Shown: positions 47,259 through 60,107, numbered from the stretch's first letter. The stretch is 64,000 nt of DNA from Mariannaea sp. PMI_226 (GCA_024336345.1 JANFOG010000010.1:992001-1056000), one strand, 5' to 3'. The notes: generated by a model not told the origin, from the letters alone. A program made the numbers and translations.

Positions 47259-49407
47259 TTTTGCGGAGTATATGTATCGGTGGTTGTTCTTTGGTGTTTT
47301 CTTTTATGTCTTGTATAGACGGAAGCGAAGAGAACAATAAAAAGGACGAAGACGGGGGTATCTTTGAGGGAAAGGAATAAAACACAAAAAGGAATTCCAC
47401 TGTTCGCTATGACGAGCGTATTCTGGTCTTCATATACCAAATACTTGGGATATGGTCGCACCGTTGAGAGAATGGGAGGAATAGATGAGACTGTCGCACT
47501 CGTTACACACTGCTTGCGTTTGCAAACAATAGAACAACAACAATGAAGAGAGCGAGCCGGTCGCAAGAAATGAAAGAGAATATAATGAATGAATGAGGCG
47601 AAAAACGGAGGACTGAAGCGAAGGCGAACCAGGAACGAGCTTTGGTCTCTCCAAACAAGAAACAGGGCAAGGAGAAGGTCTCGTCTTTTAAGACATTTTG
47701 CTACCCTTTGCTTTGCCTCGTGTCCAGCCCCATTCACTCCCCCCCACCCCCAAAGCTCTTGCAATGCGAGTGACCCTGATAATCATCCGGTTCTAGGAAC
47801 TATGAACCACGACGGGACAACCCCTGAACTAGCCCAGCGCCAGTGTAAGAGCTATTGACAGCCACCAAACAAATGGGATGTGCGCAGAGCCTCAGTAGAC
47901 ACGAGACGAAACGGAATCGTTTGGTCGGGACTAGCTTGTCTCTTCTCTGACGTGCCATCGTCGCCAATAGAGTCGCTTGGCCGGGGATTTTACAACGAAA
48001 CGCCTAAACTACCCCCGTCTCTCAGGGCTGGAAGCCGAAGGGGAAGGGGGATCGAGGGGGAGCGAATGGGAGCAAGCGGGAGGCCGTGCAAAGCTGAGGT
48101 GCGGCCCAATCACTGAGCTGTCCGTCTAGGGTGCCATTCATTGGTGAAACCAAGCCCCTCCTCAGGACGATCCATCCACGATCCGTTGCCGATTTTCTCG
48201 GCGTTAACCAGTGAAAGGAAGGGGGCCTCCGGCATGCGACCAGATGGACAGTGTGTGTGTGTGTGTTTTGTGTTTCTCTCGACACAAACGTCACAAACAG
48301 ACGAGGAGAGAAAACATTCAACAAAGGGCAGGTCACCATTCCTTGGCAATGGCGCACTTGGCACCAGCGCACAATCAGCAGACGGCTTATGTAAAGCAAC
48401 AGGATAATGGAACATCACCACAGGTTAGATAGGCGGCGGCTAACTACGCCAAATGCTGCGAAATGCTGGATGCTGCTGCTGAACACATAGAGGTCTATCC
48501 TGTTGCACCCTCCGACATCCTGCCAAAGTGCATATTATTACTAATATTATTATTATTCGTATTAGTATTATTTATTTCAACGTAACCCCCAAGCTGCAGC
48601 TGCAATGCGAGTGTGACCAAGTACAAACAAGTGCGCTGTTACGAAAAAACAAACCACAGCCTGCCCCGCCGCCAAAAGACCGCTGTGGGCGTTGTTTTAA
48701 GCGCCAAATTCTCCGCCATGACCTCACTAACGCAGAGTGAGCACAGTGAGCACAGCAGCTGAAGCGCCATGTTTTGCGTGTAAAATGTCTAGGAACTGGC
48801 TCAACTTGCCAATGAGACCTCATCAGACCTGCAAGTTGAAAATAGCAGTGGATGTCGTCTTTTCTTTTCAGGATTGTAAACTACACCGCCTGGTTACACT
48901 GGATTTCCCTTCTGCTTCTGTCTAGTCTTGGCAAGACAAAAAGAGGCAACTTCATAGGTATGCAATGTTGTCGGCGACGTGTAAGTCCAGCTTAGCCACC
49001 ACCACTGCGGCCAATGTGCAGTGAGCTACGCAGCCCAGTCCCCTCCTGAATGGCTACATTGCGCTGAGCTGAATATCAATGTGCGTATAGCCCGCTGCGG
49101 TGTAGCACTTCCCTTCGTAATCTGAGCATCATTCCAGACGCATGTAAGGTTGTGCAGGAAGTTATTGCATCACAAGATAGAATTGACTGGACCTGGCTAG
49201 AGCTGGTGACCCGATGCAAGGCTCGCTGTTATCAATAGCAACCTGAGCAGCAAAAAGGGCCTCAACGAGAAAATAAGTCTGTAAGTGACATTGCATTGCA
49301 TGGATGAAATAAGTGCAGAAAACTGTGTTGTCACTATGTTTCTAAAAAAACAAAAACAAAAAACAAAACAAAAAAAAACCCTCTGTATTCGGGCTGCCTT
49401 GTTTCCC
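47259..49407. other. Intergenic, 2.1 kb
   Basis: Promoter of the secreted-protein gene on the left, 3' flank of the NLR-like gene on the right. It has a (GT)8 run at 48251-48266, an ATT-rich run at 48534-48570 and A/C-rich AAAACAAAAAC runs at 49342-49380. No gene seen. Confidence 0.5.
48251..48266. repeat. (GT)8 dinucleotide microsatellite
   Basis: Eight uninterrupted GT units in intergenic DNA. Confidence 0.9.
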
Positions 49408-52400
49408 TTATGCATAGCTGCCTGCTGAGCTGAAGCTCGCCACACTCCACGATCTTCTCCCGGACCGCTTTGCACCATCTTCAGGTCCAGGATCTACAGC
49501 ATCAGACCGAGAATGCCCTTTCATCTTCTCGTACTCGGTGATATACTTGAAAAAGGTGATCCCCCATGGTAAATCTTCCCTGAGGGCCACCCATCGGCTC
49601 CACATCCTCTTTTTTCGAAGACGATCGAGTACGGGTTGGAGATCCGCATTCAGATATTCCGCGAGGCGGGCGTGCGTGAAGAATGACAGCGTGGCGTATG
49701 GTAAGAGGGCAAAGTGATCCTGCAGGATCTGAGAACGGCATGAGAGTGATGCCTGCTTCTCAGAGTAGCATGTAGAGCCTGGGACTACTACCTTCCCGTC
49801 GGCTGTGTCATTCATGTCCATCCAACGCTCGACACTGTCATAGGGCTTATCTAAGGACAAGCGTCTGAGCGTATCAAAGACTAAAGTTTCCTTGGGTATT
49901 TCGACTATTCTTTGGGTTAAGATGGACATGATTTTCTTGCCCTCTGGCTTAGCGTCGACTTCAAGTTCCTCAGCTTTGCGGACAAACTTAAGACGTTCAG
50001 AGGGGACCGGCGAAGGGTCCCGCCATGGCTCGGATTTTTCTTCCACAGAAGGTGTGAGACTGTGCTTTCTAAGTGGGGGGTCTCTCCGCGTAGCCTTCAG
50101 TAGAGTATTCTCGAAGTTATCGAGGCTTGCCAAATCGTGAAATGAATGCCGTCTTTGACCAGTAGCAGGAGCAGCCACAAATGACAACGATTTCTGCAGT
50201 TTCTCTTGCGAGAGGTGACGATGGAGACACTCAGTGAGCACAGCCTCCGTCATCTTACGAGGCTTCGTGAGTGGCAATGAAGTCATACTGTCCATTACTC
50301 CCCTACCTTGCCGGAGGGGAAGGGGGATATTCGATAGAGGAACTTTACAAGATAAGTTTGGAGGAGAATCCCCCATCCCCTTCGTCACCGACGTTGCCTT
50401 GCGTCGCCCAATAGATGGATGTAGGCTTGGCGGGGAATTGTCGGGGAGCGACTTTGATAACTGTGGGATGGCCAAATCAGGGCGCAAAGGTATTGTTGGA
50501 TGGTGGTTTCGGGCAAGCTTTGCACGAATCAAGCGTGATGATAGCACCATTTTCTCTGGATTAACGCCGTGGCTAAATATTCCGACGTCTTCGCTGCTTG
50601 CGACAGAATCTTCCCAATCGGATGAGCCATCGTCGTCCTCAATAGCATTCTCCTCGGGGGAGTCGGGGTCGGAGTCGGAGTCGGAGTCGTCATACGTATC
50701 GCCGATCATGAATTTAGTATTTTCGAACGGCAGGACTGAAGAATCTTTTATCCTCCTTTCGCGAGCTCGAATCAGTGTATCTAGCTCTGGGATGGCAAGA
50801 TAGTCCAGGCATGTGTTCATAATTGAGATGTGAGCGTTTCCCACGGGATTTGACTTAACAGTTGGATCAATGATTGAGAATCCTCCATTTAAAAAGAACT
50901 CCCGTACAGACTGATGTATTACTTGGATTATTCGAGTACCTCCTTGCTCGAAGTCCAGCGAGCCCGCCCCGGCAAGGACGGACATCGTTTCGGCATCCTT
51001 CCCCGGTGGCTCTTCAGACCGCCAGGAACTCACTTCAAGTAGCCCACCTGAGAGATTCCTAATTGCTCTCTCCAGTTGCTCGTCGCTTTCAGTGAAATCC
51101 ACCGACGACCGCCAATCATGGAGAGAGAAAGGAGGTGGCGTGTGTAGAAAACCAAGAACGTGATGCCATTCATGCAGACGGAGTGGCCTAGACGACAAAA
51201 GTGCCCACTGGAAAACTCGGAGCGTAAGCTGCCTGTTTTCCCAGCCGAGAGTATGAACCATGGTTTCAAATAGGTCTGTCAAGTGCGGAGGAACTGCCTG
51301 CAGATGTTCTAGCAGAAACTTGGTGCCTTTGCCCTCGTCCCACTTCTTGAGGAGGTCATCGACTACCAAAACCACCCAGAGAAATACACCATCGGACATT
51401 TTTAGGACTGTTTCGTGCAGGGTCTTCCACTTCTGCTTTTCTGAAGGGGTAAGGCTCATGCTAAGTTTTCGATCCACATATGTCCAAATATCTTGTTTGT
51501 TATGATGCTCAACGCTGATTTCGAAGCAATTGCTGACGGTAATCGCAGGGAAGTGCTTCAGAGAGATGCAGACATTGAGCTGACGATAAAGAGCACCCAA
51601 TCTCGTTACTTCTCGCCAAAAGTATAATTGAGGTCGTGACATGACGGATTCATCGAGGGCGTCGATGAATACAATAGCTCGTTTCGCCAACTTCCGTGAA
51701 AACATTGTGCGAACAAAGCTCTCGAGTTGTGCTTGCTGTATTTCAAGAGACTCGTTATCAGTATTTTCCACTTTGCCTGTCCAGTCTAGACTATAACTCA
51801 AGTCTCGCAGCTGTTCTGGATAGTGGGGAAGAAGCTGGTACAAGATTGATCGGAGTAGTCCGGTGGGATTTCGTTGAAGCTCATCCCCTTTTGCATCAAA
51901 GAAGAATGAGGCCGTGCAGTAGTCGGAATTCGCTTCGTTCTGTGAGGCCCGATGGAAAGCTTCCTTCATCAAGGTTGATTTCCCAGTCCCTGGATTCCCC
52001 TTCAGCAGTAACAAGCCCCCATGATCTGCGATGCTGCGGTTATGGAACCAGTCTTGATATGTGTCATTTTCCACCAACCAGTCACATGTCTGCAACATGG
52101 GATTTAGAATAGTCTGACGTCGTCTGTTCATAGTTGGAAATCGCAAAGACTCGAGACATGCTCTTTCCCGCTTGCTAGGCTCATTGACCACATTTGAATC
52201 ATTTCTGACTAGCTTTGGACTGGTGCTGACTCCCTGGTAAGTCCTTGAATCGGAAGCAGCCCACTTCATCTGTCCACGTTCATGAATACTTTGCAGTCCT
52301 ATGCTCAGTATCGAGAGGTATATAGATCGAAGCTCTCCGGAAACCTTGAGGTAATTTGGATCGTTACGCCCAGTGAATCGACACATCTCCATATGATTAG

Positions 52401-53416
52401 CCTGGAGAGTCTCGGCATGCTCACGCTGGTCTCCTATTAATGAGGAGGTATCTGGAACAACTTTGTTCCCAAGCACACCAAGATTAACTCCAGTTAGACC
52501 GAGTCCTTCTTGAAACGTCTTCACCCGAAAGTCGTACTTCTGCCAAAGAGCTGAAAACCCTTCCTGGGCGCGCTCCAAATCCGTCGTTTTTAGACCGAGA
52601 GTGTCAAGAATTGCTGGTGCTGTATCCATGCGGAGAATGCTGAGGACGGAGCGAGCCCATTCGCCCAGTGACGAAAGATCAGGGCTCCCTCGATGAGGGG
52701 TCCCCAGAAATATCACGGCTGCTGTAGATTCAACGATATTGACAAGGTCAGCGTCCATTGATGCCGAAGATCTGGATAACATCTAACAGAGCAGATTTAT
52801 TAGTGGTTACGGGTACCAAGTGGAGGTGTTACTCCTATCCACCTACTTCTTTGACCACGATACCTCCAAGGCTGTGAGCAAGGAATATTAGTTTGCGATT
52901 GTGAATTCGGTTCCTGCTCAGAACAAATAGGAAATCTTTGCTATGGGAGAATAGGCTGTTCTTGTTTGTTGGACCGGACATGTACTTTGTAATTTTTGTG
53001 TCATATCCATAGCTGAGAATACGAGCATTCGGACAGTCTTGCGGGAGGAGATCTGCAGGCCAGAAAAGTTTTGCGCCAGCTCCTTCACTTGCATCTGTCA
53101 CTGATTCATCTTCCCACGTTTCCTTGTTGAGTGGTTTCTTCCTAAACCAGGATATCGGAGAGAATACTCCAGTCTTTTTCTTTTTCTCAGGTGTTTGAGC
53201 CCCCTGGCTAGACTCATCCTGGCGCGGTGATGTCCATGTTTTGTATGGATGGCCTTTCAGCCCATGGACAAGCACGATACTGAATTGGATTGCGTCAGCG
53301 CCTCAGCGGTTGATAAATCGAAGCGTCAGCTCCAAGGTTGCTCACTCGACCAGAGGAAGACCGCTTTCTGGCTGGAAAATAACAGAAAGGCCTGTCGGAG
53401 GTATGGATTCCAGCAT
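49408..53416 (-). CDS. NLR-like protein: alpha/beta-hydrolase (SesB/DUF676-like) - NACHT, no visible C-terminal repeats
   Basis: Join (minus): 53416-53346, 53279-52847, 52782-49408; introns are 66 and 64 bp (GTGAGC...TTCAG; GTAGGT...GTTAG). Total 3879 nt, 1292 residues. The first 71-nt exon (MLESIPPTGLSVIFQPESG) was placed because it joins to give VDIVLVHGLKGHPYKTWT, the usual opening of fungal hydrolase-type NLR effectors. Candidate nucleophile is S160 in AHSLGG, followed by VIFLGTPHRGS. The NACHT domain has Walker A GNPGTGKST (430-438) and Walker B VFIDALDE (539-546). Where ankyrin, WD40 or TPR repeats usually follow, there is instead a ~450-residue tail with an acidic DSDSDSD tract (about 865-905) and basic, Pro/Ser-rich stretches. 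Family members act in heterokaryon incompatibility and innate-like self/non-self recognition. The effector role here is inference. Confidence 0.85.
50659..50688. repeat. Hexamer repeat (GGAGTC)5 inside the NLR-like gene
   Basis: Five GGRGTC units, one with a G for A change, encode alternating Asp-Ser on the minus strand. The hexamer length keeps the frame, so copy-number change would alter the acidic tract without breaking the gene. Confidence 0.85.
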
Positions 53417-55154
53417 ATCCCAGGACTCATATACCGCGACGCAGCGCTACCGACCGGCGCAAACGTCGATGATGCTTCTCAGAGAAGACAAAGCTGAAGC
53501 TGAGGTGAGGGGCATACTTGTGAGGCATTCCTAATCATCAGCTGCTGCCTCAAGACTAGCGAATGAACGCCTGCGTTGGCAGTTGCAGGGGGGACCTCAG
53601 CCACTATACTTGGTGGCCACGTGATGTCATTGCTGAGCAGGTAGGTATCTGACAACTCAGCTACCTATGCTATCACTACCTAAATTGCAGAGAATGCGTC
53701 TATTCAGGGCAAGAGATCTCTGGTTGAGACATGTGTTGGTTGGGCAGTCAATTCAAGGTTTTAGACATGGAATATATCTATGTTACAGTACAATGATCCC
53801 GGATCCCGACGCTGGTGCTAATGCGACAGTATGAGCCTTACCCATGGAATCTTAATGCACTGAGAAATAGGTGGGTTGGTAGCCGGAGCTAACCCTGTAG
53901 CCTAATGCTGGTGCTGTAAGTTACCCATTTCGATTGGTGCTGTTGCACGAGTTTGTGATATCAGAACCTGCAAAACGACTCCATGACTTGCGCTGCCATT
54001 ATAACCAGATATCGGAAAGTGTCGCTTGGATCCGACAACTCTACCTTGATTTGAATAGCCTATCAATTGACGCAGAGTCATAGTCGGTTCGCAATTCTCT
54101 CATCTGGCCGCTACCCGACGCGCCTAAACCGGTATCCGAAGCATCTAGTCATGTAGCCCTCCCCCCCTCACTCATAAAAACACCACACAGTAGAGTAGTT
54201 TTGTAGCTTATACCCGATTGCCGACATTTCATCCACCAAACACAGCCACTCAACTACAATTGGGAACATCCCGGAGTTCCTCTTCTGGGGAAGACGGCCC
54301 ACACCAGTCCTTTACCCCGTGGGGATACAGGGAATCTCACAGAAGAAGACATCAAGCGATATAGGGACGAATCCCTGTTGAAATCAATGTGCCCTCCTGC
54401 TTAATATCAAGTTGGGAATCAGTGCTATAGTTGATAGATTTAGCTAATGTAAAAATTGTCAGCTTCTGAGACTAGTTTCGCCACAATAAGATTGTCTCTG
54501 AGGGTCAAGAACATGAATTGACGCGACTAAAACCCAGGCCCCATCGCAAATCAAATCACTGCCATAGTCATCCAGTGCTGACATTTGCTGACGAGTCGTG
54601 CATCTTCCCCCCCCTCAAAAGATGCTGTGTTGGGGATGCAAGGGGCGGACGCAATCCCACTTCCGTTCTATATCCCGACCCTGCGACTCACGCGGAGACG
54701 TGGTTCCCCATACTTTTAGCCCATCATCCCCCTCATTTGGTTAGTTGCCGTCTCCAAGTATCCAGACACTCCGCAGTGATGCCACCAAGCAGCATTCCGA
54801 CCATGAGCTAACTGGGACCTTCTTATTGGCGATGAGGAGGAGACAGTGTGACATCTTGGCCACCGCCCCTCTTCCGATCCGATGAGCCCTGGCCATGGAG
54901 GGGCTTGGAAGACCTGCTACATTTAAAGATCTACCGACCATTATTGTTGAGCAGGAATAATAATATATAATGTCGCGATGCTTCATGAATTTTTGAAATA
55001 GTTCGCCATTCATTCAGTTATACCCAGCACATTCAGCAGAACGCCAATTCTTGAAGGTGGTCAGTGAATAGTTCAACTCTCATCCGCCTCCCAAGTGTCC
55101 CCACCCCCATCAACAATTGCCATCTTCAATTCTGAATTCCGATATCTATTCACC
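53417..55154. other. Intergenic, 1.7 kb, between divergent genes
   Basis: Separates the NLR-like gene (minus) from the flavin monooxygenase gene (plus). A/T-rich with pyrimidine runs (54610, 54156-54170). Frames are short and non-coding in character. Both promoters should lie here. Confidence 0.5.
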
Positions 55155-57428
55155 ATGCAAGGCAAGGGAGCTGACCGTGTTGATGTGCTCATCGTGGGAG
55201 CCGGCCCAGCCGGCCTGATGATGGCGACATGGATGGCTAAGTGTGGCATTAAAACTCGTATCGTCGACAAGCGAGGCACCAAGGTAAACGATGCCCGATA
55301 TATGAGAAAGCTTTTAGTGGTACTCAGGAGTTAACTTTCATGGTAGATCTTCAATGGTCAAGCTGATGGACTGCAATGTCGCACTTTGGAGATTTTTGAC
55401 TCTTTCGGCTTTGCGCACCGAGCATGGATTGAGGCAAACCACATGTTGGAGATTTGCCTCTGGAACCCCGACAAGGACGGCATTATCCGACGCTCATCAA
55501 GAATCGCAGACACCATTCCCGGAATTAGCCGCTTCCAACAGGTAGTGCTGCATCAAGGTAGAATTGAGCGATTCTTCCTGGATTCCATCAAAGACTTCAG
55601 TCAAGGTCAGGTCGCCATCGAGCGAGGTGTTATGCCCACCGCTCTGGATATCGACACCAGCTCCGTCGATGATCCTGATGCCTACCCTGTTACTGTCACT
55701 CTACGCCATCTCGATGAAGAGGAGGCTACGCCAAAACAAACCGCCACTCTGTCAAATGGCTCCAGCATACAGGATGGTCTTTTCCGAAGCAACTTGGCAC
55801 CTGATGATACTGCTGATATGCTCAAGACGGCTGAACTAAACGGCAAAGCTGGCACCACCGAGGTTATCAAAGCCAAGTACGTGGTTGGTGCCGATGGCGC
55901 TCATTCATGGGTGCGGAAAGAGATTGGCCTTAAACTGGAAGGAGAATCAACTGACTACATTTGGGGAGTGCTGGACATCGTCCCCATTACTGATTTCCCT
56001 GATATTCGCATGCGATGTGCCATTCACTCTGAGAAATCGGGCAGTATCATGGTCATTCCGCGAGAGAACAAGCTGGTTCGCCTATATATCCAGATTACCA
56101 CGACAGAAAAGATTGGTGATCAAGATTCTCGCACTGACCGGTCGTGGATCACTCCAGAAGTCATCCTGCAGTCAGCCCAGCGCATTATTGCTCCATATAA
56201 GCTTGACTACAGAAAGCTGGATTGGTGGACCGCGTACCAGATTGGCCAACGTGTAGGATCCAAGTTTGGTGTGCATGACCGAGTGTTCCTTGCTGGAGAC
56301 GCCGTTCACACCCATAGGTTTGTGGAACCAGACCTTTGTTTTAGCCACAGAAAGACTAACTATCATTATTTAGTCCCAAGGCAGGTCAGGGTATGAATGT
56401 TAGCATGCAAGATTGTAAGATCCCCCAATTGGCGGAATGCTTGAAGATAGAAAACATGCTAACCAAAAGTTCTTATAGCTTACAATCTTGGTTGGAAGCT
56501 TGCCAATGTTGTCAAGGGTGTTGCCGACCGATCCATCCTCAAAACTTATGAGAGTGAGCGAAAAGCCATTGCTCAAGCTCTTATCAACTTTGATCACAAG
56601 TTTTCTCGTCTATTCTCAGGCCGACCTGCCAAGGATATCATGGATGAAGAGGGAATTAGCATGGAAGAGTTCAGAAATGCCTTTGAAAAGGGAAACATGT
56701 TTGCAAGCGGAATTGGTAAGGCCCCGTACTCCTCCTTCTATTTTCAATCATTTGCTCGAAAATCAAGGCTGACTTTGGAACTAGCGGTGGACTATGATAA
56801 TAGCGAAATCGTTTGCAAATCAGATGGCAGCAATGCCAAGGCTGGGGGTATCGTAAGCACTCAGAGCCTAGCACCAGAGCTGAAGCTAGGAATGAGAATC
56901 CCCAGTGTAAAGGTTCTCAACCAATCAGATGCTCGTCCATGGCATCTCCAGGAACTTCTTCGAAGCAATGGAACTTGGAGAGTCATCCTGTTCCCTGGAG
57001 ACGTCAGCAAGCCTGCCCAGATGAAGAGGCTGGACAGTCTATGCAACGAACTCTCCAGCCCTTCATCCTTCCTGAAGCGGTTTACCCCAAGCGACGGTCA
57101 CTACGACTCAGTCATCGAAGTGCTCACTGTTCATGGTGCTAAGCGAGCCGACGTGGACATTTTCGATTTTGCACCAGTTCTTCGACCTTACGACGAGATT
57201 GAGGGCTGGGACTACAACAAAATCTTTGTTGATGACCAATCTTACCACGAGGGCCATGGGCAGTTGTATGAGACATTTGGCATTAGCCGAGAAGAGGGCT
57301 GTTTGGTTGTGCTTCGACCCGACCAGTATATTTCATATGTGGGCAAGATTGATGATTACAACTCTGTCGATGCTTTCTTTTCTGGGTTCATGCGGTCGCG
57401 GATCGTTTCGAAGGAATCGCGGATATGA
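55155..57428 (+). CDS. Phenol 2-monooxygenase-type FAD-dependent aromatic hydroxylase
   Basis: Join 55155-55283, 55347-56317, 56374-56414, 56479-56715, 56785-57428; introns are 63, 56, 64 and 69 bp. Total 2022 nt, 673 residues, near the 660-670 of yeast phenol hydroxylase. It has an FAD-binding Rossmann motif VLIVGAGPAGLMMA (G15, G17, G20), the DG-type motif YVVGADGAHSWVRK, and FLAGDAVHTHSPKAGQGMN, which is completed only when the 41-nt third exon is spliced in. DSYNLGWKL follows. The C-terminal ~200 residues form the thioredoxin-like dimerisation domain of phenol hydroxylases (RPWHLQELL; FDFAPVLRPYD; LVVLRPDQYISYVG). Family members hydroxylate phenols to catechols with NADPH and O2; the substrate here could be a different phenolic or polyketide. 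A Zn2Cys6 gene lies 1.3 kb downstream. Confidence 0.9.
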
Positions 57429-58709
57429 GTAAAGGAGTCAGCCTAGTAGCAACGGAAGCGTACGATGATGTTCAATATCGATTTTAGACATATCACATAA
57501 TTTTGATTTCTTGATCTGAATGGGAACTAATGATCATTTGTCTGTGAGATATCTCATGTGTTTTTCTCTTCAGGAAAGAAAAGGCCTGTTATTCTTCCTA
57601 TCTCTGATTCTCTGTATATTATGATGTCGTACCTTGACTCGCTCGACAAGCTTGATGAGTCATATCCTGACCTTGTTAAATCTTACGATGGGCTCGTCTT
57701 AGTGACTATACTGAACTAGATTAAATTGTTATGATTTGGAATCATTTAGACGTGAATTGTTTATGGTCAAGCTACCGATGTAACAGCTCAACAGTCCAAA
57801 AAATGAAACTGAGACGATGCTGATGGGTGTTGTTTTATAACTGGACTATTTACACATCTCTTGGGATGAAGACAGTATAGTAAAGCAGCGCGGTATACCA
57901 TCATACTCAGCAGTCACTCCGTTACAGTGAATGACATCTTATGCAGTTTATTCAAATTTCATGGCATGTCAAAGAAACCACGGGTTAAAAGTTGTACATA
58001 TCATTTTATTATTATTTGAGTAAAGAGTCATTGTCTCTATGAATTCTGGTTCACCTACGTTATGCTCTGATGGACGCTCACTCACCTGTATATCTGTGAA
58101 TGCCTTCCTCTCACCAGCCAGAGTCCAACCTGGTTTTAACCCCAATACGGCAAATTGATTGCCCAAATAAAGTGGGACTTAGCCAACTGAAATACGCCGA
58201 TAAGACTGCCGAACTACCTACACTACGCTATGTGCAGTAAGTACTGCGTTGGCGTCTGTTCGCCACGATCTGGATCCTCGCCACCCCGCTTCCCCCGCAT
58301 TCCGACTCTCCATTCACATGGGCTTCGGCTTCAGGCCAACACTACGTAATCAATCATCTGCTTCTGGTGTGGCTAAAGGAGGCACTGGAAACCGCGTTCG
58401 TTCAACATTCTGGAAGATTTGGTTGATAGGAGCACAGCCAGGCAGATCATACTTGGGTGTTTGTTCCCCTCGGATCATCCTGTACACATCATATACCTCC
58501 AGGACGCACCCATCAGCCCCCCGCCCGTCCCCCCCGGTCCGGTGGTGATAAGGCTGTACAGGGCTATTATCTTCTCTCCCAGTTGATCCACACCTCAGCA
58601 AGCTCCACATCCTATCGGCATCATACTGTAGGTGCTTTGTGCTTGTTGATCTCGCAGTCATCAATCATCCCTATTGCAAGATCCTCACCCCTCCCCCTCC
58701 CCTCCCACC
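57429..58709. other. Intergenic, 1.3 kb
   Basis: 3' flank of the monooxygenase gene and promoter of the Zn2Cys6 gene, same strand. AT-rich to about 58.1 kb, then C-rich. No gene seen. Confidence 0.5.
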
Positions 58710-60107
58710 ATGAAAATGACAAAGCCGCCGCCTACCGGCAAGCCGAGAGTCCGCGTCGTTGAGGGCTCATGCTGGCCCTGTAAGAAGCGCCGCATCAAGT
58801 GCGATCTCGCCAAGCCCGTGTGCATGCGATGCGGCCTCGTCGGCGCAACCTGCGATTACAACGCTCGCTTGATTCGATGGAGTACGCGACCAGCTGTCAC
58901 AGTGCCCCCCATTTATCAAGTGACCAGTCGCGATGAGCAATTAGCCGCTTCGCTGGCGGTATACGAGAAGAGAGCCCTCGATTACTTCCATGGACGCTTC
59001 TGGCCTCTTCTCACCACCGCCACAGAGCCTTGTACCCCGCCGATCTTGGTGGCACTGGAGCACCGCGTCGTGTTGCTTGCGACCTGTGTCCTTGCCGACG
59101 CCCATCGCTGGCTGCAAGATGGTCGTAACAGCCGCAGCATCTTAAATGTCAAGCGTCTCGAGTGCCTTGCTGCCCTCCGCGTCGAGGTGGACGGCTGCTG
59201 CTCCAAGGGCAAGGGCCCTCTCCAGACGCTACTTTTTGCCGTGCTTCTGCTGTACTTCCACGATGGGTTTCTAGAGTGCGCAGAGGCGTCGGCGTCGACC
59301 TCAAGTCATCGCGATGGAGTTCTGGCAATCGTCAACCGCCTAGGCGGCATTTCTGCCGCGCTAGACACCGGTCAGGACCCTCTTCACCTTCTTCTGTCCG
59401 AGTTTGCATCCGCAGACCTGGCCACGGCGATGCTCAAAGGCCGACCTCCATCATTCCCACCGACCATTTGGGACGGCGTTGACAAGGGCCCCGTTTGGTG
59501 GGGTCAGGACTCCCTCGGAAGGCATTCACTTTCTGCAGTGTTCCGTGAAATGTCTAGCATGGCCTTTTATGTCGACTCAATATCGACCATGCAAGATGAG
59601 TTTTCCATCGCTAGGATTCGCCAATTCGAAGCAGCACTGCAGCCAATCTATGCGCCTATCGCAGTTGAGGATCTCGACAGTCCCTGTTCAGAAGTGACAG
59701 AGGTATCTGAGCCAGACCTAGAAGCAACTCATGCGTATGCCTTGATACGGACATTTCAACATGCGGCATTGATTTACCTGTATCGAGCTGTATGTGGCCT
59801 TGCTGTTCACCATCCCTTAGTGCAGCAGCACACGCAATCTTGCCTCGACTGCATCTTTGGTATTAAAAGGCCATCAAAGGTCATCAATTGCATTGTCCTT
59901 CCGCTCTGTATTGCTGGGGCTCACGCGCAAGACCCGAGACAGCAAAAGGGGGTGAAGAATATGACAACAACTATCTACGATGAGATTCGTTTCGCTTCGG
60001 TTCACGCTGTGAGCACTGCTTTGGACGGCATTTGGAAGGCTGACTCCACCAACATGACCTGGTCCGAGATGTTTATGGATTTAAACCCCCAGGCAATCAT
60101 CTTATAA
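58710..60107 (+). CDS. Zn2Cys6 transcription factor, 465 residues
   Basis: Single exon from ATG 58710 (MKMTKPPPTGKPRVRVVEGS); ATG 58716 is an equally possible start two codons on. The zinc cluster has C21, C24, C31, C38, C41, C48 (CWPCKKRRIKCDLAKPVC then MRCGLVGATC), an exact C-x2-C-x6-C-x6-C-x2-C-x6-C. The remainder resembles the fungal_trans_2 type of regulatory region (LLYFHDGFLECAEAS; AYALIRTFQHAALIYLYRA; HPLVQQHTQSCLDCIF). No coiled coil follows the zinc cluster. It lies between the phenol monooxygenase-type gene and the aldehyde dehydrogenase gene, and its stop is 285 bp from the stop of the latter (convergent). A regulatory link with either neighbour is possible but only positional. 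Confidence 0.9.
   Translation: MKMTKPPPTGKPRVRVVEGSCWPCKKRRIKCDLAKPVCMRCGLVGATCDYNARLIRWSTRPAVTVPPIYQVTSRDEQLAASLAVYEKRALDYFHGRFWPLLTTATEPCTPPILVALEHRVVLLATCVLADAHRWLQDGRNSRSILNVKRLECLAALRVEVDGCCSKGKGPLQTLLFAVLLLYFHDGFLECAEASASTSSHRDGVLAIVNRLGGISAALDTGQDPLHLLLSEFASADLATAMLKGRPPSFPPTIWDGVDKGPVWWGQDSLGRHSLSAVFREMSSMAFYVDSISTMQDEFSIARIRQFEAALQPIYAPIAVEDLDSPCSEVTEVSEPDLEATHAYALIRTFQHAALIYLYRAVCGLAVHHPLVQQHTQSCLDCIFGIKRPSKVINCIVLPLCIAGAHAQDPRQQKGVKNMTTTIYDEIRFASVHAVSTALDGIWKADSTNMTWSEMFMDLNPQAIIL

Noticed and set aside
46653..47318. 221-codon open frame antisense to the secreted-protein gene
   Set aside because: No domain, Gly/Val/Leu-rich composition typical of shadows; the minus-strand frame has a signal peptide and protein-like pattern.
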